Positions 28,478-41,973 of a DNA stretch of 64,000 nt are shown piece after piece (position 1 is the stretch's first letter; the number at the start of each line of letters is the position of its first letter). Below the pieces are notes generated by a model. The model was given only the letters and a program-made list of their open reading frames with translations. It was not told where the DNA came from and made no database searches. This stretch comes from Gammaproteobacteria bacterium. GTDB taxonomy: Bacteria > Pseudomonadota > Gammaproteobacteria > Eutrophobiales > Eutrophobiaceae. The position numbers and the translations under genes are program-made. Location: assembly GCA_016193395.1 (NCBI GenBank), contig JACPSH010000019.1, positions 1 to 64,000 on the forward strand, in the 5' to 3' direction.

Positions 28478-29908
28478 TCAGGCGTCGTCGGAGAGGCGGA
28501 ACGCGAGAAAGATCGGATTGCCGCGGCGTTGCACGAGGATCGGCACGGACTTGTCGCGCGGCAGTGCATTGGCCAGTTCCTCGAACTTCGCGACATTCGT
28601 GATCTTCACGTTGTTGAGCAGCAATATCACGTCGCCGTCGCGCACGCCGGCATTCGCCGCTGGACCGGGCAGGACCTGCTGTACGAGTATTCCCTGGTCC
28701 GACAGCTCGAATTCGCTCTTTTCCTCGTCGGTCAGGTCACGCACGACGATTTGGAGCGCATTCGGGGGCGCGCTCTTTTCGCCCGGCGGGCCGCGATCGG
28801 CGATCTGTTCCTGCTCCGGCAGTTCTGCGATACGCACCTGCAGCGTCCGACTCTTGCCGCGCCTGAGTATTTCCATGGGAACCGTGCTGTCGATTGCCGT
28901 GCCGCCCACCATCGGCGGCAAATCCGAGGAAAGCGGCACATCCTGCTCGTTGAACCGGACGATGACGTCCCCCACTTCGACGCCGGCCTTTGCGGCCGGG
29001 CTGTCCGGAAGCACCTTGGCCACCAGGGCGCCGCGCGAGCGTTCCATGCCGAACGATTCGGCAAGCTCGCGGGTGACGTCCTGGATCAGCACGCCCAGCC
29101 AGCCGCGCGATACGTGTCCGCGTTCGCGCAACTGGTGGTACACGTCATTGACCACGTTGATGGGCACGGCAAAGGAAAGCCCCATGAATCCGCCGGTGCG
29201 CGAATAGATCTGCGAGTTGACGCCGACCACCTCGCCCTTCAGGTTGAACAGCGGCCCCCCGGAGTTGCCCGGATTGATCGCCACGTCGGTCTGGATGAAT
29301 GGAATGTAGTTCTCGTTGGGAAGGCTCCTCCCCATGGCGCTGACGATGCCCGCCGTCACGGAATGATCGAATCCGAAAGGCGAGCCGATGGCCAGCACCC
29401 ATTCCCCCACTCTCAGCTTGGTGGAATCGCCGAGCTGAACCGATGGCAGGTCCTCCCCCGAAATCTTCAGGACGGCGATGTCGCTGCGTTCGTCCGTGCC
29501 GATCACCTTGGCGGTGAATTCCCGCCGGTCGTGAAGGCGCACGGTCACCTCCTCGGATTCGGCGACGACGTGATTATTCGTGATGACATAGCCGTCGGCG
29601 GAAATGATGAACCCCGACCCGAGCGACGAACGCTCGTGAAACGGCGGCACGCCATCCGGAAGCTGCCCGAAGAATTTCTTGAAGAATTCGTAAAACGGGC
29701 TGTTCTCCGGGATATTCGGGATCCTGAATTGCGGCGGGCCGTCGGGGTTGGTGCTCTGCGACGTGCTGATATTGACGACGGCCGCGGCGTTTTCTTCAAC
29801 CAGCTCCGTGAAGTCCGGCAAGGCCCGGGCCGCCGCAGCGGCGGCGAGCGGCGCTGAGACGCAGATCAGGAAAATAAAACCGGCCAGTCGGCAGCGAATG
29901 GATCCCAT
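28478..29908 (-). CDS. degQ: Periplasmic serine protease DegQ/MucD (HtrA)
   Basis: Protease/chaperone of envelope stress, 476 aa from MGSIRCRLAGF at 29908. A signal peptide (about 1-24) is followed by the trypsin-like domain with His in ITNNHVVAESEE, Asp in RSDIAVLKI and Ser in NPGNSGGPLFNLKG. Two PDZ domains follow (GVLIQDVTRELAESFGM... and GILVQQVLPGPAANAGVRDG...). Position after rpoE-rseA-rseB corresponds to mucD of Pseudomonas, so sigma-E control is likely. Confidence 0.95.
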   Translation of the reverse strand: MGSIRCRLAGFIFLICVSAPLAAAAAARALPDFTELVEENAAAVVNISTSQSTNPDGPPQFRIPNIPENSPFYEFFKKFFGQLPDGVPPFHERSSLGSGFIISADGYVITNNHVVAESEEVTVRLHDRREFTAKVIGTDERSDIAVLKISGEDLPSVQLGDSTKLRVGEWVLAIGSPFGFDHSVTAGIVSAMGRSLPNENYIPFIQTDVAINPGNSGGPLFNLKGEVVGVNSQIYSRTGGFMGLSFAVPINVVNDVYHQLRERGHVSRGWLGVLIQDVTRELAESFGMERSRGALVAKVLPDSPAAKAGVEVGDVIVRFNEQDVPLSSDLPPMVGGTAIDSTVPMEILRRGKSRTLQVRIAELPEQEQIADRGPPGEKSAPPNALQIVVRDLTDEEKSEFELSDQGILVQQVLPGPAANAGVRDGDVILLLNNVKITNVAKFEELANALPRDKSVPILVQRRGNPIFLAFRLSDDA

Positions 29909-30037
29909 CAAACGTTCCGTAATGACTGTTGGCGAGAATGACGGCCAGGCGCCGCCCGAATGTTGTCGACTGTAATCAGTTATGGCGCCGCAATGCAAGG
30001 TGGCGGGTCGCTACGCCCGGGCGGCTATTGCACGTAT

Positions 30038-31018
30038 TTACCTGCCGGAAACGACCGAATTCGCCATGCGCTGCACGGTGGATTGTGGAACTTCTCCGAC
30101 CGCCGTCACCTGGAAGCCATCGGCAAACCGGGCAAAAGCATTGACGCCGCCCATCTGCGCCGGTCCGATTTGCGGCACATCGTGCAGTTTTTCGATGAAC
30201 ACCGAAACGCTGGCCAGGCCGTCCGTGAACACCAGGTGATCGACGGGATCGCCGCTCGCCACGAGCGACTGCTTCTCGTGGTTGCTCAATGCGAATCCGT
30301 TCGGCATCCAGGTCACCTGCCAGCCGCCGGCGCCACTGTCGGCGCGCTCCTCCGCCGAGGCCTGGTGGTACCACGTATAGCCCTGCCCGGTCATCGTCGG
30401 CCGGAGCAGATCGTCCGGGATCGATTCGCGCACCTCGAGTTGCGTGAACATGATCTGTTCGACAGGCGCGCCTGACTTGTTCTTCAGTTCGGACTTGAGG
30501 AGCAGGCTGTGCTCCTTGTCAATCCACAGCTGGTAGCCGTAGCGATACAGGTCCCGCGGCGTGATGTTGACGACCCACGCGTCACGGCCGGCGATGCGGT
30601 CCTGCCCCTCGACGTTGAAGGAGTAATAGGCCGCAATGCGTTCGACGGGCTCGGGCAATTGCGCCACGAACTTCCGCGGCCGGCTTTTCTCGACCATCAC
30701 GGCCTGGTCGTCGGGGAAAATGCAGGTCACGGACTGGTCATCGCGAATCACTTCGCGCGGCATTCCGGTCAGCGTGACTAGGCGTTCATGCTCGCCCTCG
30801 GCATCCGCCTTGTGGATGAGCCGCATCGTGTCCATTTCGCGGCTGCGGCGGTAAATGAAGACGCCGTCGTAGTTCAGATCGCGGGCGGCACGTGACATCC
30901 GGTTGATCAGTTCCTGCGCCTGCGGGCTGACCTCCTGTGCCTCTACGACCAGGGAAGCAGCGGCGGCCGCCATCGTCACGAACAGCCGGGCAAGAATTCG
31001 CGCGCGCGGCCTATTCAT
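30038..31018 (-). CDS. rseB: Sigma-E regulatory protein RseB (MucB)
   Basis: Periplasmic protein that binds RseA and protects it from DegS; it senses mislocalised lipoproteins and LPS. 326 aa, with a signal peptide to about VEAQ and the MucB/RseB N-terminal fold (LINRMSRAARDLNYDGVFIYRR). The C-terminal domain has QGYTWYHQ...WMPNGFALSNHEK. The start at 31018 overlaps the rseA stop by 8 nt. Confidence 0.94.
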   Translation of the reverse strand: MNRPRARILARLFVTMAAAAASLVVEAQEVSPQAQELINRMSRAARDLNYDGVFIYRRSREMDTMRLIHKADAEGEHERLVTLTGMPREVIRDDQSVTCIFPDDQAVMVEKSRPRKFVAQLPEPVERIAAYYSFNVEGQDRIAGRDAWVVNITPRDLYRYGYQLWIDKEHSLLLKSELKNKSGAPVEQIMFTQLEVRESIPDDLLRPTMTGQGYTWYHQASAEERADSGAGGWQVTWMPNGFALSNHEKQSLVASGDPVDHLVFTDGLASVSVFIEKLHDVPQIGPAQMGGVNAFARFADGFQVTAVGEVPQSTVQRMANSVVSGR

Positions 31019-31586
31019 TATTCTCAGGTGCGACAATCCTGACGTAGGGAATCATCCCCTGGACGGCGGCATTGTTCCGGTATTCATTGTAATTAACCAG
31101 ATAGCGGTTGAGCCGGGCGCTGGACCGCCCCTGCGTGGTCTGTGCCCTCGCCGGCTGCGCCCCCGGATGGCCGGAGGCGAAAGTAATCGTGCGCGCGGGC
31201 GGGGCCAATGGCGTCTGCACGGCTATCGCGGGTTGCGACTGTCCATCGCGTGCCTCCTCGCCGGACCGGATGCCCAGAATGGCGACCGCCGCAACGGAAG
31301 CAGCAACGGCCAGGCCCGCCAGCGGTTTCAGGATCCTGGAACGGTGTCCCTGCGCCGGGGCCAGGATGGTGGCTTCCCTGCGCAGTGCATCGGAAATTCG
31401 TCTCGCGAGCCCCGGATCAATGTGTCGCGGGAGCGTTCCGCGCAGGCAGTCTGAAATCACGTGGTAGCGCGCCCATGCGCGCCGCGCCGCTTCGTCGCGC
31501 AGCAGCGCTTCGATCGCGCCCACCCCGGCGGCGTCCGCCTCGTCATCCACCAGCGCGGAAACGGATTCCAGCCACTTGTCGGTCAT
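31011..31586 (-). CDS. rseA: Anti-sigma-E factor RseA
   Basis: Single-pass inner-membrane anti-sigma factor, 191 aa. The N-terminal cytosolic domain (MTDKWLESVSALVDDEADAAG...RYHVISDCLRG) is the sigma-binding RseA_N fold. A membrane helix lies at about residues 90-108 (LAGLAVAASVAAVAILGI), followed by a periplasmic tail. ATG 31586 is chosen over 31601 because it matches the family start and has less overlap with rpoE. Confidence 0.9.
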   Translation of the reverse strand: MTDKWLESVSALVDDEADAAGVGAIEALLRDEAARRAWARYHVISDCLRGTLPRHIDPGLARRISDALRREATILAPAQGHRSRILKPLAGLAVAASVAAVAILGIRSGEEARDGQSQPAIAVQTPLAPPARTITFASGHPGAQPARAQTTQGRSSARLNRYLVNYNEYRNNAAVQGMIPYVRIVAPENNE

Positions 31587-31593
31587 ACGCTTC

Positions 31594-32175
31594 TCATTCA
31601 TTGCTGAGCAGGGGTTTCAGATCCCTGTCGATGGCTTCCCGCGCCCGGAAAATGCGCGAACGCACCGTGCCGATCGGGCATTCCATCACTGTCGCGATTT
31701 CCTCATAACTCAGCCCTTCCACCTCGCGAAGCATGATCGCCGTGCGCAGATCTTCCGGTAATTGCCCGATGGCGGCAATGACGGTGGCCTGTATCTCCTC
31801 AGTCAGCAGCAGGTGCTCCGGGGTATCCTGGTCCTTTAGAGTGTTATCACCTTCAATTTGTTCAATTTCCGAGATGTCCTGGTCGATTTCCGGGGGACGC
31901 CGGGACTGCATGGCCAGGTAGTTTTTCGCCGTATTGACCGCAATCCGGTACAGCCAGGTATAAAAGGCACTTTCGCCGCGAAATTTCGGTATCGCACGGT
32001 AGGCCTTCAGGAACGCCTCCTGTGTGACATCCATCGCGTCGGCGGGGTTCCGGACGAAGCGTGAAACCAGATTGACCACGCGCGACTGGTACTTCAGGAC
32101 CAGGGCGTCGAAGGCCCGCTTCTCTCCGTTCCTGACCCGGTCGACCAGCGTCTGGTCGGTGTCACTGCTGCCCAT
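31594..32175 (-). CDS. rpoE: RNA polymerase sigma-E factor
   Basis: Extracytoplasmic-function sigma factor, 193 aa. Region 2 has VNLVSRFVRNPADAMDVTQEAFLKAYRAIPKFRGESAFYTWLYRIA; region 4 has LPEDLRTAIMLREVEGLSYEEIATVMECPIGTVRSRIFRARE. The start MGSSDTDQ at 32175 fits AlgU/RpoE. No clear sigma-E autoregulatory promoter (GGAACTT/TCTGA) was found between rpoE and nadB. Confidence 0.96.
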   Translation of the reverse strand: MGSSDTDQTLVDRVRNGEKRAFDALVLKYQSRVVNLVSRFVRNPADAMDVTQEAFLKAYRAIPKFRGESAFYTWLYRIAVNTAKNYLAMQSRRPPEIDQDISEIEQIEGDNTLKDQDTPEHLLLTEEIQATVIAAIGQLPEDLRTAIMLREVEGLSYEEIATVMECPIGTVRSRIFRAREAIDRDLKPLLSNE

Positions 32176-32293
32176 GTGTGCGTTCCGCTCCCGGTGGCTA
32201 AAACCACGTTGCACGATCCCCGCCGGCGCCGGGATGTTCGGGCAGGCAGCACCAAGAATCACTCCTAATCAATGGCTTACAGCTTGATTTCAC

Positions 32294-32299
32294 TATAAT
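32294..32299 (+). promoter_or_regulatory. TATAAT box just upstream of nadB
   Basis: A perfect TATAAT (32294-32299) lies 10 nt before the nadB ATG; the -35 position (about 32271) reads AATGGC and is poor. If used, transcription would start at about 32306, giving an almost leaderless mRNA. No Shine-Dalgarno precedes the ATG. The same core CACTATAATA occurs before the retropepsin gene at 44685-44694. The minus strand also allows TTGGTC-18-TATTAT for rpoE over this segment. Confidence 0.4.
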
Positions 32300-32309
32300 A
32301 TCTCAGTAA

Positions 32310-33932
32310 ATGGCCAACGACCAATACCACTGCGATGTCCTGATCGTGGGCAGCGGGGCGTCCGGCCTGGCCCTCGCGCTGCAACTCGCCGAATACGGCC
32401 GCATTGCCGTGTTGTCCAAGGCGGGTTTGAGCGAAGGCGCCACGCTGTATGCGCAGGGCGGCGTGTCCGCGGTGCTCGATGTCGGCGATTCCGTCGAGTC
32501 GCATGTCCAGGACACGCTTGCCGCCGGCGCCGGGCTGTGCAAACCGGACATCGTGCGCCTGGTGGTGGAGCACGGCCGCGAGAACATCCACTGGCTGGCG
32601 CAACTGGGCGTCCAGTTCACCAAGGACCCCGGCAGCGACGATTACCACCTGCACCGTGAAGGCGGGCACAGTCAGCGCCGCATCATCCATGCCGCCGACT
32701 CGACCGGCAAGGCCATCGAGACCACGCTTGAACAACGGGTGCGCTTGCACCCCCGCATTGAACTGTTCGAATTCCACACCGCGGTAGACCTGATTTCCAG
32801 CCGCAGGCTCGGCCGCGCCGACCACCGTTGCCTGGGCGCGTATGTGTACGATCGTCGCGCCGGGAAAGTCCGCGTGTTTCGCTCGAAATTCACCGTCCTG
32901 GCCACCGGCGGCGCGGGCAAGGTGTACCTCTACACCAGCAACCCCGACATCTGCACCGGCGACGGGATTGCCATGGCCTGGCGCGCCGGCTGCCGTATCG
33001 CAAACATGGAGTTCGTGCAGTTTCACCCCACCTGCCTGTTCCACCCGCAGGCCAAGGCTTTCCTGATTTCAGAGGCATTGCGCGGCGAAGGCGCCCGGCT
33101 GCTGCTGCCGGACGGCAGCCGCTTCATGGATCGCCTCGATTCGCGCGCCGAACTCGCCCCCAGGGACATCGTCGCGCGCGTCATCGATCACGAGATGAAG
33201 CGGCTGGGCAGCGAATGTGTTTACCTGGATATCAGCCACCGCCCGGCCGATTTCATCATCGATCACTTTCCGACCATCTACGCGCGCTGCCTGCAGTTTG
33301 GATTCGACATTACCAAGGCGCCCATTCCGGTCGTGCCCGCGGCGCATTACACCTGCGGCGGGGTGCTCATTGACCGGCACGGGCGTTCGGACGTGCCCGG
33401 CCTGTATGCCATCGGGGAAGTCTCCTGTTCCGGCCTCCACGGCGCGAACCGGATGGCCAGCAATTCCCTGCTGGAATGCATCGTATTCGCGCAGCTTGCC
33501 TGCGCCGATATCGCCAGCCTGCTGGTGCAAGCGCCCGGGGTTCCGCAACTGCCTGAATGGGACGAAAGCCAGGTCTCGGATTCCGACGAAGAGGTGGTCG
33601 TCGCCCACAACTGGGACGAGATCCGCCGTTTCATGTGGGACTACGTAGGCATCGTGCGCACCAACAAGCGGCTGCAGCGCGCGCGCCACAGGATCCGGCT
33701 GCTCCAGGCGGAGATTCACGAGTATTACGGCAATTTCCGCCTGACCAACGATCTGATTGAACTGCGCAACCTGTCGCAGGTCGCGGCGCTGATCATCGAG
33801 TCCGCCATCCGCCGTCGGGAGAGCCGGGGGCTGCACTACACGCTGGATTACCCGGCGGACGAGCCCGGGCGTCCCGGCGTAGATACCGTCCTGACGCTGG
33901 CGGAATCCGAGGGGGAGCGCGTCGTCGCCTGA
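32310..33932 (+). CDS. nadB: L-aspartate oxidase
   Basis: FAD enzyme that oxidises aspartate to iminoaspartate, the first step of NAD synthesis. 540 aa, with the FAD loop [16 protein letters not shown] at residues 12-27, [11 protein letters not shown], the substrate segment [10 protein letters not shown] and [21 protein letters not shown]. The C-terminal helical domain is present. It is divergent from rpoE, an arrangement also seen in E. coli. Confidence 0.96.
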   Translation: MANDQYHCDVLIVGSGASGLALALQLAEYGRIAVLSKAGLSEGATLYAQGGVSAVLDVGDSVESHVQDTLAAGAGLCKPDIVRLVVEHGRENIHWLAQLGVQFTKDPGSDDYHLHREGGHSQRRIIHAADSTGKAIETTLEQRVRLHPRIELFEFHTAVDLISSRRLGRADHRCLGAYVYDRRAGKVRVFRSKFTVLATGGAGKVYLYTSNPDICTGDGIAMAWRAGCRIANMEFVQFHPTCLFHPQAKAFLISEALRGEGARLLLPDGSRFMDRLDSRAELAPRDIVARVIDHEMKRLGSECVYLDISHRPADFIIDHFPTIYARCLQFGFDITKAPIPVVPAAHYTCGGVLIDRHGRSDVPGLYAIGEVSCSGLHGANRMASNSLLECIVFAQLACADIASLLVQAPGVPQLPEWDESQVSDSDEEVVVAHNWDEIRRFMWDYVGIVRTNKRLQRARHRIRLLQAEIHEYYGNFRLTNDLIELRNLSQVAALIIESAIRRRESRGLHYTLDYPADEPGRPGVDTVLTLAESEGERVVA

Positions 33933-33951
33933 AGCGGGGTCGGCAATCGGA

Positions 33952-37765
<3,814 letters not shown>

Positions 37766-37785
37766 GAACAAGCGCGAAAGGGGCA

Positions 37786-37855
37786 GTGAAAAGTCAAAAG
37801 TTGAAAGTGGAAAGAATTTCAACTTTCCAAACTTTACACTTTCAACTTTTCACTT
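37786..37855. repeat. Heptamer-phased inverted repeat between smc and zipA
   Basis: Ten degenerate 7-nt units. The left arm reads GTGAAAA, GTCAAAA, GTTGAAA, GTGGAAA; the right arm is its complement in kind (AACTTTC, TACACTT, TCAACTT, TTCACTT), around a centre at about 37814-37820. The transcript can fold into a long A/U-rich hairpin between the smc and zipA coding regions. The AT content is very unlike the surrounding GC-rich genes. Confidence 0.85.
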
Positions 37856-37857
37856 CT

Positions 37858-40800
37858 CTATGCCGTCGCTGCCAGTTGCACCGCCTCTTCAACGTCCACG
37901 GAAACCAGGCGTGACACGCCTGCCTCGTGCATCGTGACGCCGAGCAGTTGTTGGGCAATTTCCATGGTGATCTTGTTATGGGTAATGAATATGAACTGCA
38001 CTTCGCGCGACATCTCGGACAACAAGTTGCTGAAACGGCCGACGTTGGTATCGTCGAGAGGCGCATCCACTTCGTCGAGGATGCAGAACGGAGCCGGATT
38101 CAGCTTGAAGATCGCAAACACGAGCGCTACCGCGGTCAGGGCCTTCTCGCCGCCGGACAGCAGGTGGATCGTGCTGTTCCGCTTGCCCGGCGGACGCGCC
38201 ATGATGGTCACGCCGGTTTCCAGCAGATCTTCGCCTGTCGTCTCCAGGTAGGCGTGTCCGCCGCCAAACAGGATCGGGAACATTTCCTTCAGATTTCCGT
38301 TCAGCCGATCGAACGTCTCTTTGAACCGCGTCCGGGATTCCTTGTCGATCTTGCGAATGGCATCCTCGAGCGTCGTCAGCGCCTCGTTGAGATCGGCATG
38401 CTGTCGATCCAGATACTCCTTGCGTTCCGCCAGCTGGCGAAATTCCTCTATGGCAGCCAGGTTGATCGGCCCGAGACGCTGGATACGCCGTTCCGCCGAT
38501 TCGAGCTGTTCCTGCCAGGCCGGCACGGTCGCATCCTCCGGCATGCCTCCCAGAAGCTGCTCCGCCTTCTGTCCGCTTGCCTGCAATTGTTCCTCGAGCG
38601 TTTGCACGCGCACCAGGACTTCCTGTGCAGCCAGCCGCGCCGACTCCAGGCTGGCGCGCAACTCCTCGATGCGTTGCTCGCATCCGGAGCGGTCGCGTTC
38701 CGATTCGCGGACGGCGTGGTCGAGCGACTGCACGCTCTCGCGGGCGGCCGCGAGTTCGCGCTCCGACCGGGACTTGTCGGCGAGGCGCGCATCCAGACTG
38801 CTCCTCAGCTCCGCTAGAGGCGCGCGGCTGTCGGCGATCCCGGATTCGACTTCCTGCATGCGGGCATCCAGGCCGGAGATCTGCATGCGAGTGCGCTGAA
38901 TCGCCTGGTCCAGCGATGCGCGCTGCGAACTGATCGACTCGAGACGCAAGGCTATCTCATGGCTGTGTTCGTGAGTGGATTGCCACTGCGAACGCGCCGC
39001 GTCCAGCGCTTCCCGGTGCTTGTCCCGCAGGCGCACCAGCTCTTCCCGCTGTTTCCCGAACTTCCGCTCGTCTGACTCGGTGCGTTGCAGGCGCTCACGG
39101 ATCATGACGAGATCCCGCCGGTCCTCCTCTTCCTGAACGTCGAGGCTTTCCAGTTCCTCGCGTATCTGCTGCTCGCGCCGCTCCGATTCCTCCAGCCGGG
39201 TCCGCGCCTCCGCGTGGCGCGCCTGCGTGCCGGCCAGCCGATCCTGCGCTTCGCCCGCGGCCCGCTGCGCGGCAGCCAGTTCCACTTCAATCCGGGATTC
39301 GCGTTCCCGCTGCTCGGACAGTTGGTCCTCGCATTCCTTGATCTCCCGCGCAACCGCCTGCAATTCGTCGCCAACCGCTTCCATGCGCCGTTCGCGTGCC
39401 AGAACTCCGTCCTGAACGGACGCCGGCCGATGCACGCGCGCCCAGCCGCACCCCAACCAGACACCGTCCCGCGTCACCACGGACTCGCCGATTTTCAGAT
39501 CCGCGTGGATGCGCAGCGCCGATTTCAGGTCATCGGCGACGAATACGCCATCGAGCAGGGCGCCGAGCTGCCAGCGCGACTTGACCTTGTCCTGCAGGCG
39601 CGGCCATTGCGCGCCGGACACCGGCGACCGTTTTTGCGCCGGTCCGACGAGACCGATCGTGCCGTGATCCAGGTACTGCAAGGTCGCGACGGCGGCGTCC
39701 AGGTCCGCGGCGCAATAGTCATCGAGACGGGCGCCGAGCACCGTTTCCATCGCCTGCGCCCATTCGGCTTCGATCTGAACCTCGCGCAGGAGCTGTTTCG
39801 CCGGATCCACCCCGGCCTTTTGCATCCAGCCGGCAACATGCTTGTCGGGCTCGCCGGCAGCCCGCAACGTCTTGAGAGATGCGCCCTCCCCGGCCAGTTC
39901 CTGATGCCGTAACCGCAGCGTCGAGAGTTTCTCTCCGGCTTCGTCCGCCGCGCTTCGGCAGCGACGCAATTCCTCCTGGTGTCGATCGGCGCCGCCTCGC
40001 GCCACGACCAGCGATGCGGCCAGCTGCTTGCACTCGGCCGCCAGGTGTTCCACCTCGCGCTGCAGCTTGGCGGAGTCCATCACCTTCAACTCGCCATCCA
40101 GATCCTTGCGGCGCCGCCCGGTCTCGAGCAGCCCTTCCTGAATGTGACCTTCGCGCGTCGAATCAACATCGAGTTGGCGAACGAATGCCGCGGCCGCCTC
40201 GTTGCATGCGTCCCACTCCGTCTGCCAGCCCTGCACCGCCTGTTCCGCCAGGTTCAACGCCTCGTACGCCTGGTGGCTGTCGTTCCGTGATCCGCGCAAT
40301 GCGGGTTCGAGCGAGCCAGCGTCAACGCCCAGTTCACCCAGTCGCCCTTCATCGTGCCGCAACTGCTGTTGCGCGGCGGCGTGCGCGACGCCCGTCTTCC
40401 CGAGTTCCCCGTCCAGCGCCCTGATGCGCTCTTCGCCATGCTGGATCTTCTGTTCGAGTTGCGACAGGTGGCTGTCAATCTCGTAGAACGCCGCCTGACT
40501 GGTCGAATACGCCTCGTTGGCGGTTGTGAACTGCCCGCGCTGCCGTTCGATTTGCGCCTCGGCGGCGCGCAGCGCAGCTAAGCCCTCTTCCACGCGGTTT
40601 TCCTGCTCGCGCACAACCGAGCCGCGCGCCTGCGCCTGGGCCTTCAGGTCTTTCCAGTTGAGCGCGAGCAGTTCCGCCTTGAAGCGCCGCTCCTCCTGCT
40701 TCAGCGACTGGTAACGCTCGGCGGCGCGCGCCTGGCGATGCAGGTGATCGAGCTGTTTCGCCAGTTCGTCACGGATGTCGTTCACCCGCGCCAGGTTGTC

Positions 40801-41364
40801 GCGGGTATGGTGAATGCGGTTCTCGGTTTCCCGGCGGCGTTCGCGGTATTTCGAGATACCCGCGGCTTCTTCGATGAACCCCCGCAGTTCATCCGGCTTG
40901 GCCTCGATGAGTCGCGAGATCGTCCCCTGTTCGATAATCGCATAGCTGCGCGGGCCGAGACCGGTGCCGAGGAAGATGGACTGTATATCCTTTCGCCGGC
41001 AGCGCGTCCCGTTCAGGAAATAGCTCGATATCCCCTCGCGGTCCATCTGCCGCCTGAGCGCGATCTCGGTATAACTGGCGTACTGCCCGCCGAGCTTGTG
41101 CTCGCTGTTGTCGAAGACCAGTTCGACCGAGGCCTGGCCGACGGGCTGGCGCGTGGTGGAGCCGTTGAATATGACGTCGGTGAGGCTGTCGCCGCGCAGG
41201 TGCTTGGCCGAGCTTTCGCCCATGACCCACATGACCGCGTCGCTGATGTTCGACTTGCCGCAGCCGTTGGGGCCGACGACTCCGACCAGGTTTCCCGGGA
41301 CTATCAGCGTGGTGGGATCGACGAAGGATTTGAAGCCGGAAAGCTTGATCTTGCGCAGGCGCAT
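37858..41364 (-). CDS. smc: Chromosome partition protein Smc
   Basis: Structural maintenance of chromosomes ATPase, 1168 aa. Walker A GVVGPNGCGKSN at about 27-38, two long coiled coils around a hinge (near residues 510-640), signature motif HLLSGGEKALTAVALVFAI and Walker B PFCILDEVDAPLDD near the C-terminus. The start MRLRKIKLSGFKSF at 41364 matches the family. Smc rather than MukB argues against an enteric host. scpA/scpB are not in the window. Confidence 0.97.
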   Translation of the reverse strand: MRLRKIKLSGFKSFVDPTTLIVPGNLVGVVGPNGCGKSNISDAVMWVMGESSAKHLRGDSLTDVIFNGSTTRQPVGQASVELVFDNSEHKLGGQYASYTEIALRRQMDREGISSYFLNGTRCRRKDIQSIFLGTGLGPRSYAIIEQGTISRLIEAKPDELRGFIEEAAGISKYRERRRETENRIHHTRDNLARVNDIRDELAKQLDHLHRQARAAERYQSLKQEERRFKAELLALNWKDLKAQAQARGSVVREQENRVEEGLAALRAAEAQIERQRGQFTTANEAYSTSQAAFYEIDSHLSQLEQKIQHGEERIRALDGELGKTGVAHAAAQQQLRHDEGRLGELGVDAGSLEPALRGSRNDSHQAYEALNLAEQAVQGWQTEWDACNEAAAAFVRQLDVDSTREGHIQEGLLETGRRRKDLDGELKVMDSAKLQREVEHLAAECKQLAASLVVARGGADRHQEELRRCRSAADEAGEKLSTLRLRHQELAGEGASLKTLRAAGEPDKHVAGWMQKAGVDPAKQLLREVQIEAEWAQAMETVLGARLDDYCAADLDAAVATLQYLDHGTIGLVGPAQKRSPVSGAQWPRLQDKVKSRWQLGALLDGVFVADDLKSALRIHADLKIGESVVTRDGVWLGCGWARVHRPASVQDGVLARERRMEAVGDELQAVAREIKECEDQLSEQRERESRIEVELAAAQRAAGEAQDRLAGTQARHAEARTRLEESERREQQIREELESLDVQEEEDRRDLVMIRERLQRTESDERKFGKQREELVRLRDKHREALDAARSQWQSTHEHSHEIALRLESISSQRASLDQAIQRTRMQISGLDARMQEVESGIADSRAPLAELRSSLDARLADKSRSERELAAARESVQSLDHAVRESERDRSGCEQRIEELRASLESARLAAQEVLVRVQTLEEQLQASGQKAEQLLGGMPEDATVPAWQEQLESAERRIQRLGPINLAAIEEFRQLAERKEYLDRQHADLNEALTTLEDAIRKIDKESRTRFKETFDRLNGNLKEMFPILFGGGHAYLETTGEDLLETGVTIMARPPGKRNSTIHLLSGGEKALTAVALVFAIFKLNPAPFCILDEVDAPLDDTNVGRFSNLLSEMSREVQFIFITHNKITMEIAQQLLGVTMHEAGVSRLVSVDVEEAVQLAATA

Positions 41365-41560
41365 GAGCCCGTACAATACCCATAAGCACCCACTCGCTCA
41401 AGCACGCATCGCTTCTTTATGGGGTTCTAATTAGCCGGGGCAAGCATTTGATCTTATGGAGGTAAATAGAACTACTTGAAGTGGCTTGTCAGCACTTCGC
41501 CGGACTTTCGCGTACAAAATCCGTACTATCTTGCCCACTCGCACAAAGACCTCAGACGCG

Positions 41561-41950
41561 ATGTCCGAACCGTCGAAACAAATGATCGAGACCTTCCCGA
41601 ACCCGCAGCCGGATCGGGACTACACCATCCGCATGAATATCCCGGAGTTCACGTGCCTGTGCCCACGCACGGGACAGCCCGACTTTGCGACGCTGGACAT
41701 TGAATACGTGCCCGACTCGGCATGCATCGAGCTCAAGTCGCTCAAGCTTTACATCTGGTCATACCGGGACCAGGGCGCCTTCCACGAAGCGGTGACGAAC
41801 CGCATACTCGACGATCTGGCCGGCGTGATTGCGCCGCGTTTCATGCGCATTACGGCGAACTTCAACGTGCGCGGCGGGATCTATACCGGCGTCGTGGCGG
41901 AATACCGGCGCCCGGGCTGGCAGCCCGCGGCGGCCGCAGAACTTCCCTGA
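41561..41950 (+). CDS. queF: NADPH-dependent 7-cyano-7-deazaguanine reductase
   Basis: Reduces preQ0 to preQ1 in queuosine synthesis. 129 aa, the short unimodular (YkvM) type. The catalytic cysteine is in [16 protein letters not shown] and the substrate glutamate in [25 protein letters not shown] 41561 matches the family; an upstream frame to 41486 is not supported. It diverges from smc over about 196 bp. No preQ1 aptamer was recognised there. Confidence 0.94.
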   Translation: MSEPSKQMIETFPNPQPDRDYTIRMNIPEFTCLCPRTGQPDFATLDIEYVPDSACIELKSLKLYIWSYRDQGAFHEAVTNRILDDLAGVIAPRFMRITANFNVRGGIYTGVVAEYRRPGWQPAAAAELP

Positions 41951-41973
41951 CGCGCGCCACACGCGCGGCCGGC

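Noticed and set aside
32176-32309. Sigma-E autoregulatory promoter upstream of rpoE
   Set aside because: No GGAACTT-type -35 with TCTGA/TCAAA -10 at 16-bp spacing was found by eye.
41365-41560. preQ1 riboswitch upstream of queF
   Set aside because: No preQ1-I or preQ1-II aptamer pattern could be recognised in the 196-bp gap.
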